Source: Limnephilus marmoratus (taxonomy: Eukaryota; Arthropoda; Insecta; Trichoptera; Limnephilidae). From it: a stretch of DNA of 64,000 nucleotides. A program made the position numbers and the translations under genes. This document shows positions 1 through 8,999 of the stretch, piece after piece. The stretch's first letter is position 1. Every line of letters begins with the position of its first letter. The notes under the pieces were generated by a model. That model ran no database searches and had not been told where the DNA came from. It saw only the letters and a list, made by a program, of their open reading frames with translations. The stretch is from assembly GCA_917880885.1 (NCBI GenBank), contig OU862919.1:52117058-52181057 (forward strand). Direction: 5' to 3'.

Positions 1-721
1 TCATATTCATGTAGTGATCTGTAATAGTGCTTTCAAGTATTATGGTTTTGGTTTTTAGTTTTGTTTTGATCATTATATGATCTATACAACTTTTTGTGTT
101 GTGTGTGACTCGTGTTGGAACATTTATCGTTGGCTCCAGTCCATGCTGTGCTAGCATTGTTAGGTATTCTAAGTTTTGTGGGTGTCCGTTTTGTAGAGTG
201 TTTATGTTTAGATCGCCGATGATGATGATATTTTTGTGTTTGTTGAGATCATTTAATGTATCATTAAGTGCAGTTACGAAATTTGTAATATTGTTTTTGG
301 ATGGAGATCTGTACATTGCAAGAATACACGTTTCTTTTTCATATGTTATTTGTAAACAGTTGGAGTCTACGATATGTATTTCTTGGACGAATGTGTTTAT
401 TTTATCATTAGTGTATACGACTATGCCATCGTTTTGATTTTTGTGTTTTTTTGTGTGGTGTGTGTTGTAGTGTTCAATTGTTTTTGGGATATATTTTTCA
501 TTCAACCAGCATTCTGTCAGCACAATTATATCGAAGTTATTATCTAGTTGTTCTAGGTATACAGTGAATTCTTCAAAATTTTTATTAATCGATCTGATGT
601 TTTGGTGCAATATTTTGATTTCATTTTTTTCTTTTGTGATATTGGTCCATAGATTAATGTCGTTTGTACTTATACAGTAGTGTTGGTTGTCCGAGTCTAT
701 ATGTGCCATGTTTTCAGCCAT
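1..721 (-). CDS. LINE ORF2, N-terminal endonuclease domain (partial, runs off left edge)
   Basis: This open frame starts at an ATG at 721 and stays open to the window edge (about 240 codons). It encodes an apurinic-type endonuclease of a non-LTR retrotransposon. Visible blocks are HQNIRSINKNFEEF, IIVLTECWL (the catalytic-Glu block), a MYRSP block, IIIGDLNINTL (Asp/Asn block) and a closing TDHY (Ser/Thr-Asp-His block). These are the ordered motifs of Jockey/CR1-group endonucleases, whose role is to nick the target for target-primed reverse transcription. The reverse transcriptase would lie beyond position 1. No stop or frameshift is seen. ORF1 of the same element is at 4076-3249 on the same strand. 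The exact clade is not determined. Confidence 0.85.
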   Translation of the reverse strand, partial: MAENMAHIDSDNQHYCISTNDINLWTNITKEKNEIKILHQNIRSINKNFEEFTVYLEQLDNNFDIIVLTECWLNEKYIPKTIEHYNTHHTKKHKNQNDGIVVYTNDKINTFVQEIHIVDSNCLQITYEKETCILAMYRSPSKNNITNFVTALNDTLNDLNKHKNIIIIGDLNINTLQNGHPQNLEYLTMLAQHGLEPTINVPTRVTHNTKSCIDHIMIKTKLKTKTIILESTITDHYMNM

Positions 722-763
722 GTTGATGAGTATTTGTGTAAGTGTATTATATAAGCATTACAT

Positions 764-918
764 TAATTAAAATTAAATTGAGTCAATGAACATAGATAAA
801 TTTAGGGAATGTAAATGATAAATCAGTTGGATTGACTATTTGGATAAATGTTATCAGTACAAAATTATCTAAAATAACTACAATAATTAAGAGAATTAAG
901 AATAATGCAAAGACAAAA
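764..918. repeat. Left direct repeat flanking the minisatellite
   Basis: This segment is repeated in the same orientation at 2870-3024 with scattered substitutions. Shared strings include ggataaatgttatc and aattatctaaaataact. The two copies enclose the minisatellite and encode both ends of the 772-codon ORF. Confidence 0.85.
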
Positions 919-3101
919 CGTATCAGGCTAATTGGAGGAATAAAGGAATAAAAATAATTTGCGATAGATAAGTTAATGATAAGCATAGGAATATCCAATA
1001 TGGACAGACAGATTATATGTTTTATAACAGGAAAAATATTTTCATTAGATAAAGGAATAAATAGAAATGTAGAAATTGAAAATTTTAAAAGGATTGCATA
1101 CTTAGAGTGATTGGATGGCTTATAATAAGACATTAAAAATTTATGGATGAAGTTGGTTGAAATAAGTGAAGGTACTGAAACGATTAGGATAATAAATACT
1201 ATGAATCTGATGACAAAAAAAATTGAAATATTACGATTTTTAAAATATAAGAAACGATTATAATAGTTTGGAGTAAAAAAACAATTTGAACAATAAAATT
1301 TGTTGTTAAAATAAATAAAATAATTTATGTAATAAAAACAATTAGAACAATAAAATTTGTTGGTAAAGTAGTTAAAATAATTTGGGTAATAAAAACATTC
1401 AGAACAATAAAATGTGATGTTAAAATAATTTGGGTAATAAAAACATTTAGAACAATAAAATGTGATGTTAAAATAATTTGGGTAATAAAAACATTTAGAA
1501 CAATAAAATTTGATGTTAAAATAATTAAAATAATTTGGGTAATAAAAACATTTAGAACAATAAAGTGTGATGTTAAAATAATTAAAATAATTTGGGGAAT
1601 AAAAACATTTAGAACAATAAAGTGTGATGTTAAAATAATTTGGGTAATAAAAACATTTAGAACAATAAAATGTGATGTTAAAATAATTAAAATAATTTGG
1701 GTAATAAAAACATTTAGAACAATAAAATGTGATGTTAAAATAATTTGGGTAATAAAAACATTTAGAACAATAAAATGTGATGTTAAAATAATTAAAATAA
1801 TTTGGGTAATAAAAACATTTAGAACAATAAAATGTGATGTTAAAATAATTAAAATAATTTGGGTAATAAAAACATTTAGAACAATAAAATGTGATGTTAA
1901 AATAATTTGGGTAATAAAAACATTTAGAACAATAAAATGTGATGTTAAAATAATTTGGGTAATAAAAACATTTAGAACAATAAAATGTGATGTTAAAATA
2001 ATTTGGGTAATAAAAACATTTAGAACAATAAAATGTGATGTTAAAATAATTTGGGTAATAAAAACATTTAGAACAATAAAATATGATGTTAAAATAATTT
2101 GGGTAATAAAAACATTTAGAACAATAAAATGTGATGTTAAAATAATTAAAATAATTTGGGTAATAAAAACATTTAGAACAATAAAATGTGATGTTAAAAT
2201 AATTAAAATAATTTGGGGAATAAAAACATTTAGAACAATAAAGTGTGATGTTAAAATAATTAAAATAATTTGGGTTATAAAAACATTTAGAACAATAAAA
2301 TGTGATGTTAAAATAATTAAAATAATTTGGGTAATAAAAACATTTAGAACAATAAAATGTGATGTTAAAATAATTAAAATAATTTGGGTAATAAAAACAT
2401 TTAGAACAATAAAATGTGATGTTAAAATAATTTGGGTAATAAAAACATTTAGAACAATAAAATTTGATGTTAAAATAGTTTGGGTAATAAATACATGTAG
2501 TATAATAACATTTGAATGTAAAATACTTGGTATAAAAAAGTAATTTATATAAATAGGTGTAAATTAGATCATGAAAGATAATTTGAGGAATGAGAATTTT
2601 AGGGGAATCACATAATTGCAAAATTATAAAGATTAAAATAAGTAAATTTAAGTGTAGACAGTTAATATAGATAAGTATAGAAAATATAATTAAATGATCA
2701 ATAAGATTTACAATTTGGGTTAAATATCGTATGTAGATTGCATAAACTTTGCTAATTGAACAAAGTATATTATTTTTATCGAGTAAAATTGTATGATATA
2801 AGTTTAAAATAAAAGTGTAATAAAGGTGTATAATATAATATATGATAAAAGTGTATAATACAAGTATTAAAATAATTAAAATTAAATTGAGTAAATGAAA
2901 ATTGATAGATTTAGGAAATATAAATAATAGATCAGTTCGATTAACAATTTGGATAAATGTTATCGGTACTAAATTATCTAAAATAACTAAAATAATTAAG
3001 AGAATTAAGAATAGTGCAATTTGAAGAGAGAATAGGTTATTTTGTAGAATGTTTTTACAGACTTTAGAATTTGAGGTTTTATAGTTAGTTTTAGCATCCA
3101 T
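783..3101 (-). CDS. 772-aa tandem-repeat ORF, hydrophobic, with CxxC repeats; unknown function
   Basis: This is an uninterrupted 772-codon frame starting MDAKTNYK. Residues about 27-190 are very hydrophobic (Leu/Ile/Phe/Tyr) and would score as several membrane segments. Residues about 200-610 are about 23 tandem units of 16 or 19 residues with core FYCSKCFYYPNYFN, each carrying one Cys-x-x-Cys pair. Residues about 620-772 are hydrophobic again, and the last part repeats the N-terminal block (ITFIQIVN, ILDN). The repeat unit is 48 or 57 bp, both multiples of three, so copy-number change keeps the frame. The T-rich, purine-poor sense strand lowers stop frequency and may explain the openness without selection. 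I recognise no family. It could be a real LINE-carried ORF or a non-coding minisatellite. Confidence 0.35.
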   Translation of the reverse strand: MDAKTNYKTSNSKVCKNILQNNLFSLQIALFLILLIILVILDNLVPITFIQIVNRTDLLFIFPKSINFHLLNLILIILILVLYTFIIYYIIHLYYTFILNLYHTILLDKNNILCSISKVYAIYIRYLTQIVNLIDHLIIFSILIYINCLHLNLLILIFIILQLCDSPKILIPQIIFHDLIYTYLYKLLFYTKYFTFKCYYTTCIYYPNYFNIKFYCSKCFYYPNYFNITFYCSKCFYYPNYFNYFNITFYCSKCFYYPNYFNYFNITFYCSKCFYNPNYFNYFNITLYCSKCFYSPNYFNYFNITFYCSKCFYYPNYFNYFNITFYCSKCFYYPNYFNIIFYCSKCFYYPNYFNITFYCSKCFYYPNYFNITFYCSKCFYYPNYFNITFYCSKCFYYPNYFNITFYCSKCFYYPNYFNYFNITFYCSKCFYYPNYFNYFNITFYCSKCFYYPNYFNITFYCSKCFYYPNYFNYFNITFYCSKCFYYPNYFNITLYCSKCFYSPNYFNYFNITLYCSKCFYYPNYFNYFNIKFYCSKCFYYPNYFNITFYCSKCFYYPNYFNITFYCSECFYYPNYFNYFTNKFYCSNCFYYINYFIYFNNKFYCSNCFFTPNYYNRFLYFKNRNISIFFVIRFIVFIILIVSVPSLISTNFIHKFLMSYYKPSNHSKYAILLKFSISTFLFIPLSNENIFPVIKHIICLSILDIPMLIINLSIANYFYSFIPPISLIRFVFALFLILLIIVVILDNFVLITFIQIVNPTDLSFTFPKFIYVH
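1262..2508 (-). repeat. 48/57-bp minisatellite array
   Basis: There are about 23 tandem copies of a 48-bp unit, many with an extra 9 bp (aataattaa on the plus strand). The plus-strand core includes gtaataaaaacatttagaac. Central units are nearly identical, while those at the left end (1262-1400) are diverged. This is typical of expansion from the centre. All length classes are divisible by three. Confidence 0.95.
2870..3024. repeat. Right direct repeat flanking the minisatellite
   Basis: Direct partner of 764-918. Spacing is about 2.1 kb. The arrangement suggests a segmental duplication with the minisatellite expanding between the copies, or terminal repeats of a separate insertion. Confidence 0.85.
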
Positions 3102-3248
3102 TTTTACATATCACGTTTAAGAACAGTTTATGAACAGTTTGACACTCGTAACCATCGGTTGAAGCTATTTTTAGATAATTGGTAGAATTATAGTACTTAT
3201 TGACTTATTAGATAACTGACAACCGGTGGTGCGAGTGCCATGTACCTT

Positions 3249-4076
3249 CTAAATAAGTTTATTTAGATCGTCTGAATGCTTAACATAGATTATTTTTTCA
3301 TTTGGTGATTTACGAACCAGTATTTTGTTTTCCCTAAACCAGACATACATATACTTAGTTTCTTTTGCTTTCTGTTTAGTTTTCCAGAGTAGTTCTTTAA
3401 AGTATGGACAAATGATTTCTCCTATGTAGATTTTTTCGCTGCCCAGGGTTGTCGCGGTTTTGGCGTCGATGTTCTTCCGGATTTTTAACAGTTGGTCTCG
3501 TTTGTTGTTATCGTGGAATTTAACTTGGATTCTCGGGTAGACTCCTGGTCGTCTGTCTTGGATACGTTTCACCTCCTTCAGGTCGTGTAGCTGAATCGCC
3601 ATCCCAGCTGCCGCAGCCACCTGTTGTACTAGTAAGACTGGCTTTTCCTCATTTGATTGTGGGATTCCACATATTTCTATGCAATCTTCTTTCGAGGCTT
3701 GTTCTAGTTCCGCGATTCTAACTTCAAAACTTTTTATAATCTTGTTTTTATCATTTACTTCTCTCCGAAGCATCTCGACTTCAGACACCAGCTTGGTAAT
3801 ATTTTCTATTTTAATATTTATATCATCATATTGGTTACTGATGAAGTTACGTGAGTTTCGAGATTCAGCATTTTCTTCGTCCATTTTCGTGAAGAATTCT
3901 TTTTTCATTTCTTCAAATTTATTGTTGACAGCTGTTAAGACAATATCAAGAATCTCTTTATGTTCTGGGAGTATAGATTTTAATTTCAGATCACTCTGGT
4001 TTGTATTTTTGCTTCTTGTTTGTTTATCCATTATAAATAATTCAATTGAGTGGGTAAATAAGTTATTTAATTTCAA
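3249..4076 (-). CDS. LINE ORF1 protein, coiled coil plus FP25K-like C-terminal region
   Basis: A 275-aa frame; the more natural start may be Met16 (position 4031, MDKQTRSKN). Residues about 45-130 are charged and heptad-like (KFEEMKKEFF, VEMLRREVNDKNK), consistent with a trimerising coiled coil. Residues about 130-210 contain IEICGIPQ and PRIQVKFHDNNKRDQLL, resembling the RNA-binding core of L1-type ORF1 proteins. The C-terminus (YMYVWFRENKILVRK, then a DDL motif) resembles the baculovirus FP-type C-terminal domain common in insect LINE ORF1s. The expected role is RNA binding and RNP assembly with the ORF2 product. No frameshift is visible. Family assignment is by motif recall, not by search. 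Confidence 0.75.
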   Translation of the reverse strand: MKLNNLFTHSIELFIMDKQTRSKNTNQSDLKLKSILPEHKEILDIVLTAVNNKFEEMKKEFFTKMDEENAESRNSRNFISNQYDDINIKIENITKLVSEVEMLRREVNDKNKIIKSFEVRIAELEQASKEDCIEICGIPQSNEEKPVLLVQQVAAAAGMAIQLHDLKEVKRIQDRRPGVYPRIQVKFHDNNKRDQLLKIRKNIDAKTATTLGSEKIYIGEIICPYFKELLWKTKQKAKETKYMYVWFRENKILVRKSPNEKIIYVKHSDDLNKLI

Positions 4077-4289
4077 TTTGAATTATACTTGTAAATAATA
4101 TCACTTTTCTTGGTTAGTATTTTGTATGATGGGAGTAAATCCGTATGGTTTTGACTGTACTTAAGACACTTAAAACACAGAACTAAAATACTAGCAGCAA
4201 TTAGTGCACTTTTTCGATGATTTGTGTCACTTTTAATATATTTTTTTTATTAATTTTGCGGGAGTAAACAAAACAGACAGTTGTTACTT

Positions 4290-5896
4290 TGAAGTATTAT
4301 TATAATATGCCCTTGATGAGGATTTTAGGTGAACACAAAAACATTCCGGTTTTAGAGGCTAACAGATTGCAGCGTTATGGAATTATATTAGCAGGATTTG
4401 CGTATAAGGTAGAATTTGTCAAGTCATGTCATAATCATGCGGATTTTCTATCTCGGCTTCCGGTAGAAAATTCTCAAGAAGAATTTGAAGATGATTATGG
4501 ATCAGATTTTGTGTGTTATGTATATAAATGCGAGCACATAGATATCAAGCTCATTTCCACAGCTACAGAGACAGACACGGTTATTCAGTAAGTTTTAACG
4601 GGTTTGCGTAAGGGCTGGCCAAAACGAGTTGGTCGAGACGATGTACTGTGGAGATTCTGGGTTAAGAGAAACGAAATGTCCATAGTCAAGGATTGCCTTT
4701 TCTGGCAACATAGAATTGTCATTCCGAGTTCCTTACAAGAACATGTGCTAGAGTTATTACACAGATCTCATTTAGGAATAGTTAAAATGAAGGGCCTAGC
4801 AAAAGCTTATTTTTGGTGGCCATCACTGAACAATGACATTGAAAAAATGGTTCTAAAATGTAATGATTGCGCGGCTATGAGGCCGGCACCTCCTAAGAGT
4901 CACTTGTCAGTGTGGCCGAACCCTGGGGCAACTTGGAGTAGGGTGCACGTAGACTACTGCGGGCCTGTAGCAGGAAAAATGTTTCTTGTAATTTGTGACG
5001 CTTTTTCCAAGTGGATCGACTGCTTAGAGGTCCCAAGGGCGGATTCGTTTAACACGATTAAGGAATTGAGAAGAATTTTCTCTAATTTTGGTAACCCTGA
5101 TTGCCTAGTTTCGGATAATGGAACAGCATTTTCTAGTGTAGAGTTTAAAGAATTTCTTAAAGAGAATAACATAGAATTTTTAAATTCACCGGTCAAATTC
5201 CCTCAGTGTAATGGGCAAGCTGAAAATTCAGTTAAAACGGTAATTTTTTTTTTTTTTTATATTATGGTTAGGAATAATTTTCCAGTAAATTATGAAAGTA
5301 GATTATGTGATTTTCTATCTGATTATCGAAATTCGCCACATTGCACAACGGGATTAGAACCGGCAGTCTTGATGTTTGGTAGGAGACTGAAATCAACTTT
5401 CAGTAGTTTAATTCCTAAAGCCACTCAGGAAGATGTGTCAGAACAGAGAAAAATAGCTAACGATAATATAAAAAGGAGTCAAGATAATCAAATAAGGAAT
5501 TATGGGGGCGTAAAAATTAGGAATTTACATGTTGGACAAAAATGTCTGGTCAAGGACTTCCGTCAGGTGAATAAAGTTGGTTGGGTTAGAGGTATTGTAG
5601 AAAGGAAAGTGGGTAAAAAAGTTTATATCGTTAGGATCTGTGGTACTCCGTTGACTTGGAAGAGGCATATTGATCAGTTAAAGAGTTTATCTGTGAAATG
5701 GGAAGAGGAGAGTGAAGATAATAACCCACCCACCGCGTCTGAGGTCACGAAATGCGCTTCAGACGAGTTGGGGACCTCAGCTTTGTTGAAGGGGCTAACG
5801 TGGAGTTCTCTTGATTTCAGATTACCAGCAGATGGTCGAGAGCAAATTACTCAACTAAGACCTTGGGAAGGAAGGCTCCGTTCAAAGCGTTCATAG
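4290..5896 (+). pseudogene. Gypsy (Ty3) pol fragment: RNase H end plus integrase, one in-frame stop
   Basis: Frame 4289-4591 encodes the end of RNase H (NRLQRYGIILAGF, NHADFLSRLP). It is separated by one in-frame TAA at 4589-4591 from the same frame continuing to 5896. The 430-aa downstream frame holds a complete integrase. It has an HHCC zinc finger (His53, His56, Cys86, Cys89, numbered from the Met at 4604), a DDE core (Asp117 in HVDYCGP, Asp171 in SDNGTAF, Glu207 in GQAEN) and a C-terminal region with GQKCLVKD and VGWVRGIV. A T-run at about 5240-5255 gives an odd IFFFFYIM stretch without breaking the frame, probably a slippage expansion. Protease, reverse transcriptase, gag and the 5' LTR are missing. 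The TAA is one change from a sense codon, so decay looks recent. Confidence 0.85.
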
Positions 5897-6099
5897 AGGT
5901 CCCTCCCAGAGAAACAGAAGTACTTAAGTTGAAATATTTAAAATCTAATATTTAAAATATGTTTGGTTGAATTTAGTGTATAAAATCGTGTAAAAATGAA
6001 ATATTTAAAATCCCATTTTTTGTCAATTGTATAGCTTCTTTTGAAAAGAACATGATTTGTATTTATTGTAGCCAGGGCTTGAGATTAGGTCGGGGAGGG

Positions 6100-6379
6100 T
6101 GTAATGTAGAGTAATTAAGTATTTAATATGGAAAGAATACGATAGATGGCGGTAAGCATGTAGCTTGCACCATAGCTCGCCAGATGGCATTGGCGTACAA
6201 GAAGCAGTATCAGAGATATACTTTACGAGCTCCCCTGGCAAGGCTCCAGAGATTTACCTACCCCCGAATAGTAAACAGTCGTAGCTATCCAGCTAGGTTA
6301 TTCAAGTAATAAATACATTTATATTAAAAAGAACCGTTATTAATAATTACTAACTGCCGAGGAAAGGGCAGATATAACA
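6100..6379 (+). repeat. Gypsy 3' LTR
   Basis: This 280-bp segment starts TGTAATGTAG directly after a polypurine tract and ends ATATAACA, so it has the expected TG...CA ends. An AATAAA polyadenylation signal is near 6308. No second LTR is in the window, so the ends rest on these signals alone. Confidence 0.65.
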
Positions 6380-6764
6380 CTTATACGTACATAAAATACC
6401 ATCATTATCATTTTAAAGCTAAAAGAACCCACTCAGTGAAAATAAAAATTCTTTGTTTTTTTTTACGATGCAAAAAGTTGAAATGTTTTCAATAGGGTAA
6501 GTAGTGTATTCCAGATTAATATACTCGTATAAACAAAGAAGGGTGATCGATACCGATTTGAAAGAAATCTGATGTCACTAATTGCATGTTCCAATTCTAA
6601 TACAATGGAATTCCACCACGAATTAACAGTCCAAAAACTAGACTCATTAATTTAATATTCGTTATATTGAATACATTCAACATCGGTTCTTAAGAGGAAT
6701 GCTAGGAGGCTAGGATTAAAAAGATAATATGTTGAAATAGCTTAATTGAGATAGAGAAAACCTG
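6380..6764. other. No recognisable feature
   Basis: AT-rich sequence between the Gypsy LTR and a LINE remnant. I see no ORF, repeat or RNA signal that I can name. Confidence 0.5.
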
Positions 6765-7135
6765 ATCTCATTTGTTTCTTCAAAATTATAAATTCATTCC
6801 TTTCAATATTCCTTCCAATAGACTCATAAATAATGAACTGCTCTTCCTCAATCAATACTCAGCTAATTATGGATATTATTCACCTCTGAATAGAATGTGT
6901 AGACTGGTCAACTGGTGTAAGTTTAGTGTAAGTCCAAAATATTTTTGTCGGTTGTCAATTGAAAATATTTTGAATTATGGATCAGTCTTGTCATTTCTAT
7001 TTTCTTATGTTTGTCTCTGATATTTTTTGCTTTCGCATACCATCTTTTACTCTTATAATTAACACTTTTTGAAATGTCGTGGCATTTTTTTGTAAATAGG
7101 ATAGTCCGTTAATAAATAAATAAATAAGATCTTTC
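6765..7135 (+). pseudogene. Decayed LINE C-terminus and 3' tail
   Basis: The frame at 6772-7020 contains NYGYYSPLNRMCRLVN, resembling the last part of Jockey/CR1 ORF2 proteins (the 'SP-NRM-RL-N' block). It is followed by a T-rich 3' UTR and a short (taaa)n tail at about 7114-7128. Reverse transcriptase motifs are absent, so this is a 5'-truncated copy. Confidence 0.5.
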
Positions 7136-7247
7136 GACTCCTAGGCCCCACCCTTCAAAACGTTATTTCAATATTTAAAAGTGTTTTATCAATTTCACGT
7201 GAAGAAAGATAACATCGACTTAACCTTGAATATACTTGACACGCTAG

Positions 7248-7484
7248 ATGTACCTGCTTTTACTGGTTTGTATCGTTATTGTAATTAGCATTGGACAGAA
7301 TAATAAATTATTGGTTTCAACAGATAGAGTAAAACCGACATTGTTACACGGATATCAGTACATGTCTGTACATGATAGCTTTTTGTTTGGCGATCCCCCG
7401 AAGGACAATGAATCACTAACAATTCGGAGGGCTTTGAAGCAGAAAATGGCTGGTTACCTCGAGAGGGTTCCCCTCTCGAGGTAA
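7248..7484 (+). CDS. Small ORF with possible signal peptide (candidate exon)
   Basis: A 78-codon frame beginning MYLLLLVCIVIVISIG, a convincing hydrophobic signal-peptide-like start, followed by a polar region (QNNKLLVS, HDSFLFGDPPKDNESL) with basic pairs. The last 12 codons run into a perfect 19-bp hairpin and the frame stops inside it. Two GT sites follow (gtaacc at 7481 and the better AGCAG|GTAAGG near 7490), so it could be a first coding exon. I do not recognise the protein. A chance ORF is quite possible. Confidence 0.25.
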   Translation: MYLLLLVCIVIVISIGQNNKLLVSTDRVKPTLLHGYQYMSVHDSFLFGDPPKDNESLTIRRALKQKMAGYLERVPLSR

Positions 7485-7489
7485 CCAGC
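7449..7489. repeat. Perfect 19-bp hairpin, 3-nt loop
   Basis: gctggttacctcgagaggg (7449-7467), loop ttc, then its exact reverse complement (7471-7489). It contains two XhoI-type CTCGAG sites. The perfect pairing suggests recent origin or structural selection. Confidence 0.95.
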
Positions 7490-7844
7490 AGGTAAGGACA
7501 ACCTCGTGCAATTTAATATTCCACAGATAATCTCTTCCAAAATGTTCCAACTCAATACCTCATCTCCTACAAAGAGAGCACTCTACCCAACAACACTCCA
7601 TTGACGTAGTCGGTGTAACTTTGTAACCAGCTCAGGCGCAGAAGGTTCATTGGTGAAGTGGACCTAAAATAGCCTCTCAGAAGCTGGGAATATTTACAAA
7701 GCCATACAAGAGTACACAGCTGTTGAATGCAAATATTACCGCAAACTGTGAGCATAGATCCAATTAAGGTATAAAGCCCCTAGATACCCCAATGACCTTA
7801 GACCCTAGACTCATTAAACCGGTATTGATGTGTTAAGAGCCTTT

Positions 7845-8110
7845 AACCAGCCAGCCACCGAGAATCCAAATTTCGTCGAAAGATGTTCTTACAATCGTAC
7901 AGGGCGGTTCCAATGAGAAACGTTAATTATTCTGCGTACCAGCTTTTTAAAATTATAACTCAATATCGATTTTATTTCACACCATCCAAAAATGCACAAA
8001 AGGCGTGATGAAAAAACTATTAAAAATATGCACTTTCTGTAATTATTTTTTGATTATAAGTAGTACAATTTTTCAATAATGTCTAAGCAAAATAAATGTG
8101 CAAAAAAATC
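7845..8110 (+). repeat. Interspersed repeat (partner inverted at 32440-32700)
   Basis: Begins with taaccagccagcc and includes tttcgtcgaaagatgttctt and ggcggttccaatgagaaa. The same strings occur in reverse complement at 32590-32690, followed there by matching AT-rich sequence. Likely a non-autonomous DNA element; termini not defined. Confidence 0.65.
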
Positions 8111-8930
8111 CGAAATATAATAATTTGTAAGGCCGTTAATAGATGGACAAAATGGAGAAATTTTCGTCATAAATAAGTATTCGGATTATTAATGATTTTA
8201 TTTGAAATAAAATTAAAATTGGGTTAAACATGCGTTTATTATTTACAATAATGTATGTTTACATAGTATGAAATATGACTTGTAAAATAAATTTTTCGTT
8301 TGAAAATTTAACAAATCTGCCAACGACCTACGGTACCTATAACGTATAACCTTATTATACTAAAAATAAACATTTTTTCTCAAAATTTAAAACATGCCTT
8401 TACTAGATAAAAGAACAATATTTCGAAATCAATTTATAATTTTTTGTGGAAAATACGTCTAAAATTTGATTTAAAAATGACATATTTCCGGTTTTCTCTG
8501 GTTATTCCCTCTTAAGCTATCTTAGCTGGGTGCAATATTTGCAAGTGTTGGAGAATGGACCACCACAGAATCATTCAATCAGGAGAAACGCCTTAAACAT
8601 GGTATGTGATATTTTTTATTAGATAAGGAGATGGGGAGGATTTAGATGGGAAAGTACCTGGCTATTCAGATCTGGTTCAAATTGGCAGTGAAAATTAATT
8701 TTCTAGTTAGCAGAGTTTTACAATTTTTTGAATTCATCGTGAAACAATACATATTATTCATATATTTTTTGTGTCTTGCATTTAATTCGTGGTTCTTACT
8801 TAATTCTAATTAAATTATATTATTATGCAAGTATTTAAGATTTAATTATTATGAGAGCGGCGATCAAGGCCATTGTTAAATTTAATTTGCTTTAAATTAA
8901 AAAATAAACACATAAAAAAAAAAACTTGCG
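8111..8930. other. No recognisable feature
   Basis: AT-rich sequence with short A/T runs. No sustained frame and no repeat partner found by eye. Confidence 0.45.
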
Positions 8931-8931
8931 C

Positions 8932-8999
8932 ACGCCTGGATTGAACCCGCGAACTTCGAATTGATAGTCAAGAGCCTCATTCCTCGACCATGGTGGCCG
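8932..8999 (-). repeat. tRNA-like SINE head
   Basis: On the minus strand this reads as a tRNA-derived promoter: an A-box-like segment, then GTTCGCGGGTTCAATCC resembling a B box, followed by a poly-T run (poly-A on the plus strand) after the 3' end. The cloverleaf is poor, so a SINE or tRNA pseudogene is likelier than a functional tRNA. Confidence 0.45.

Larger units (their letters stand above)
1..4265 (-). mobile_element. 5' part of a long LINE with ORF1, repeat ORF and ORF2 endonuclease
   Basis: Read on the minus strand there are, in order: a presumed 5' UTR (about 4265-4077), ORF1 (4076-3249), a 2.5-kb segment carrying a 772-codon repeat ORF (3101-783), and ORF2 starting at 721. ORF1 and ORF2 are uninterrupted, so the element looks young. 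The 5' junction, near 4262-4290, abuts RNase H sequence of a Gypsy element, suggesting insertion into or beside it. LINE ORFs normally lie close together, so the 2.5-kb gap is unusual. The 3' end and any target-site duplication are outside the window. That the middle segment belongs to the LINE is inferred from strand and position only. Confidence 0.6.
4290..6379 (+). mobile_element. 5'-truncated Gypsy LTR retrotransposon
   Basis: The order is pol 3' part (4290-5896), a non-coding leader to the LTR (5897-6099), a polypurine tract (ggggaggg, 6092-6099) and the 3' LTR (6100-6379). No env-like frame follows the integrase. The left side is cut by the minus-strand LINE, so the 5' LTR and target duplication cannot be checked here. 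Confidence 0.8.

Noticed and set aside
96..437. Plus-strand 113-codon frame
   Set aside because: It is the antisense of the LINE endonuclease, whose motifs (HQNIRSINKNF, IIIGDLN, TDHY) are clear on the minus strand.
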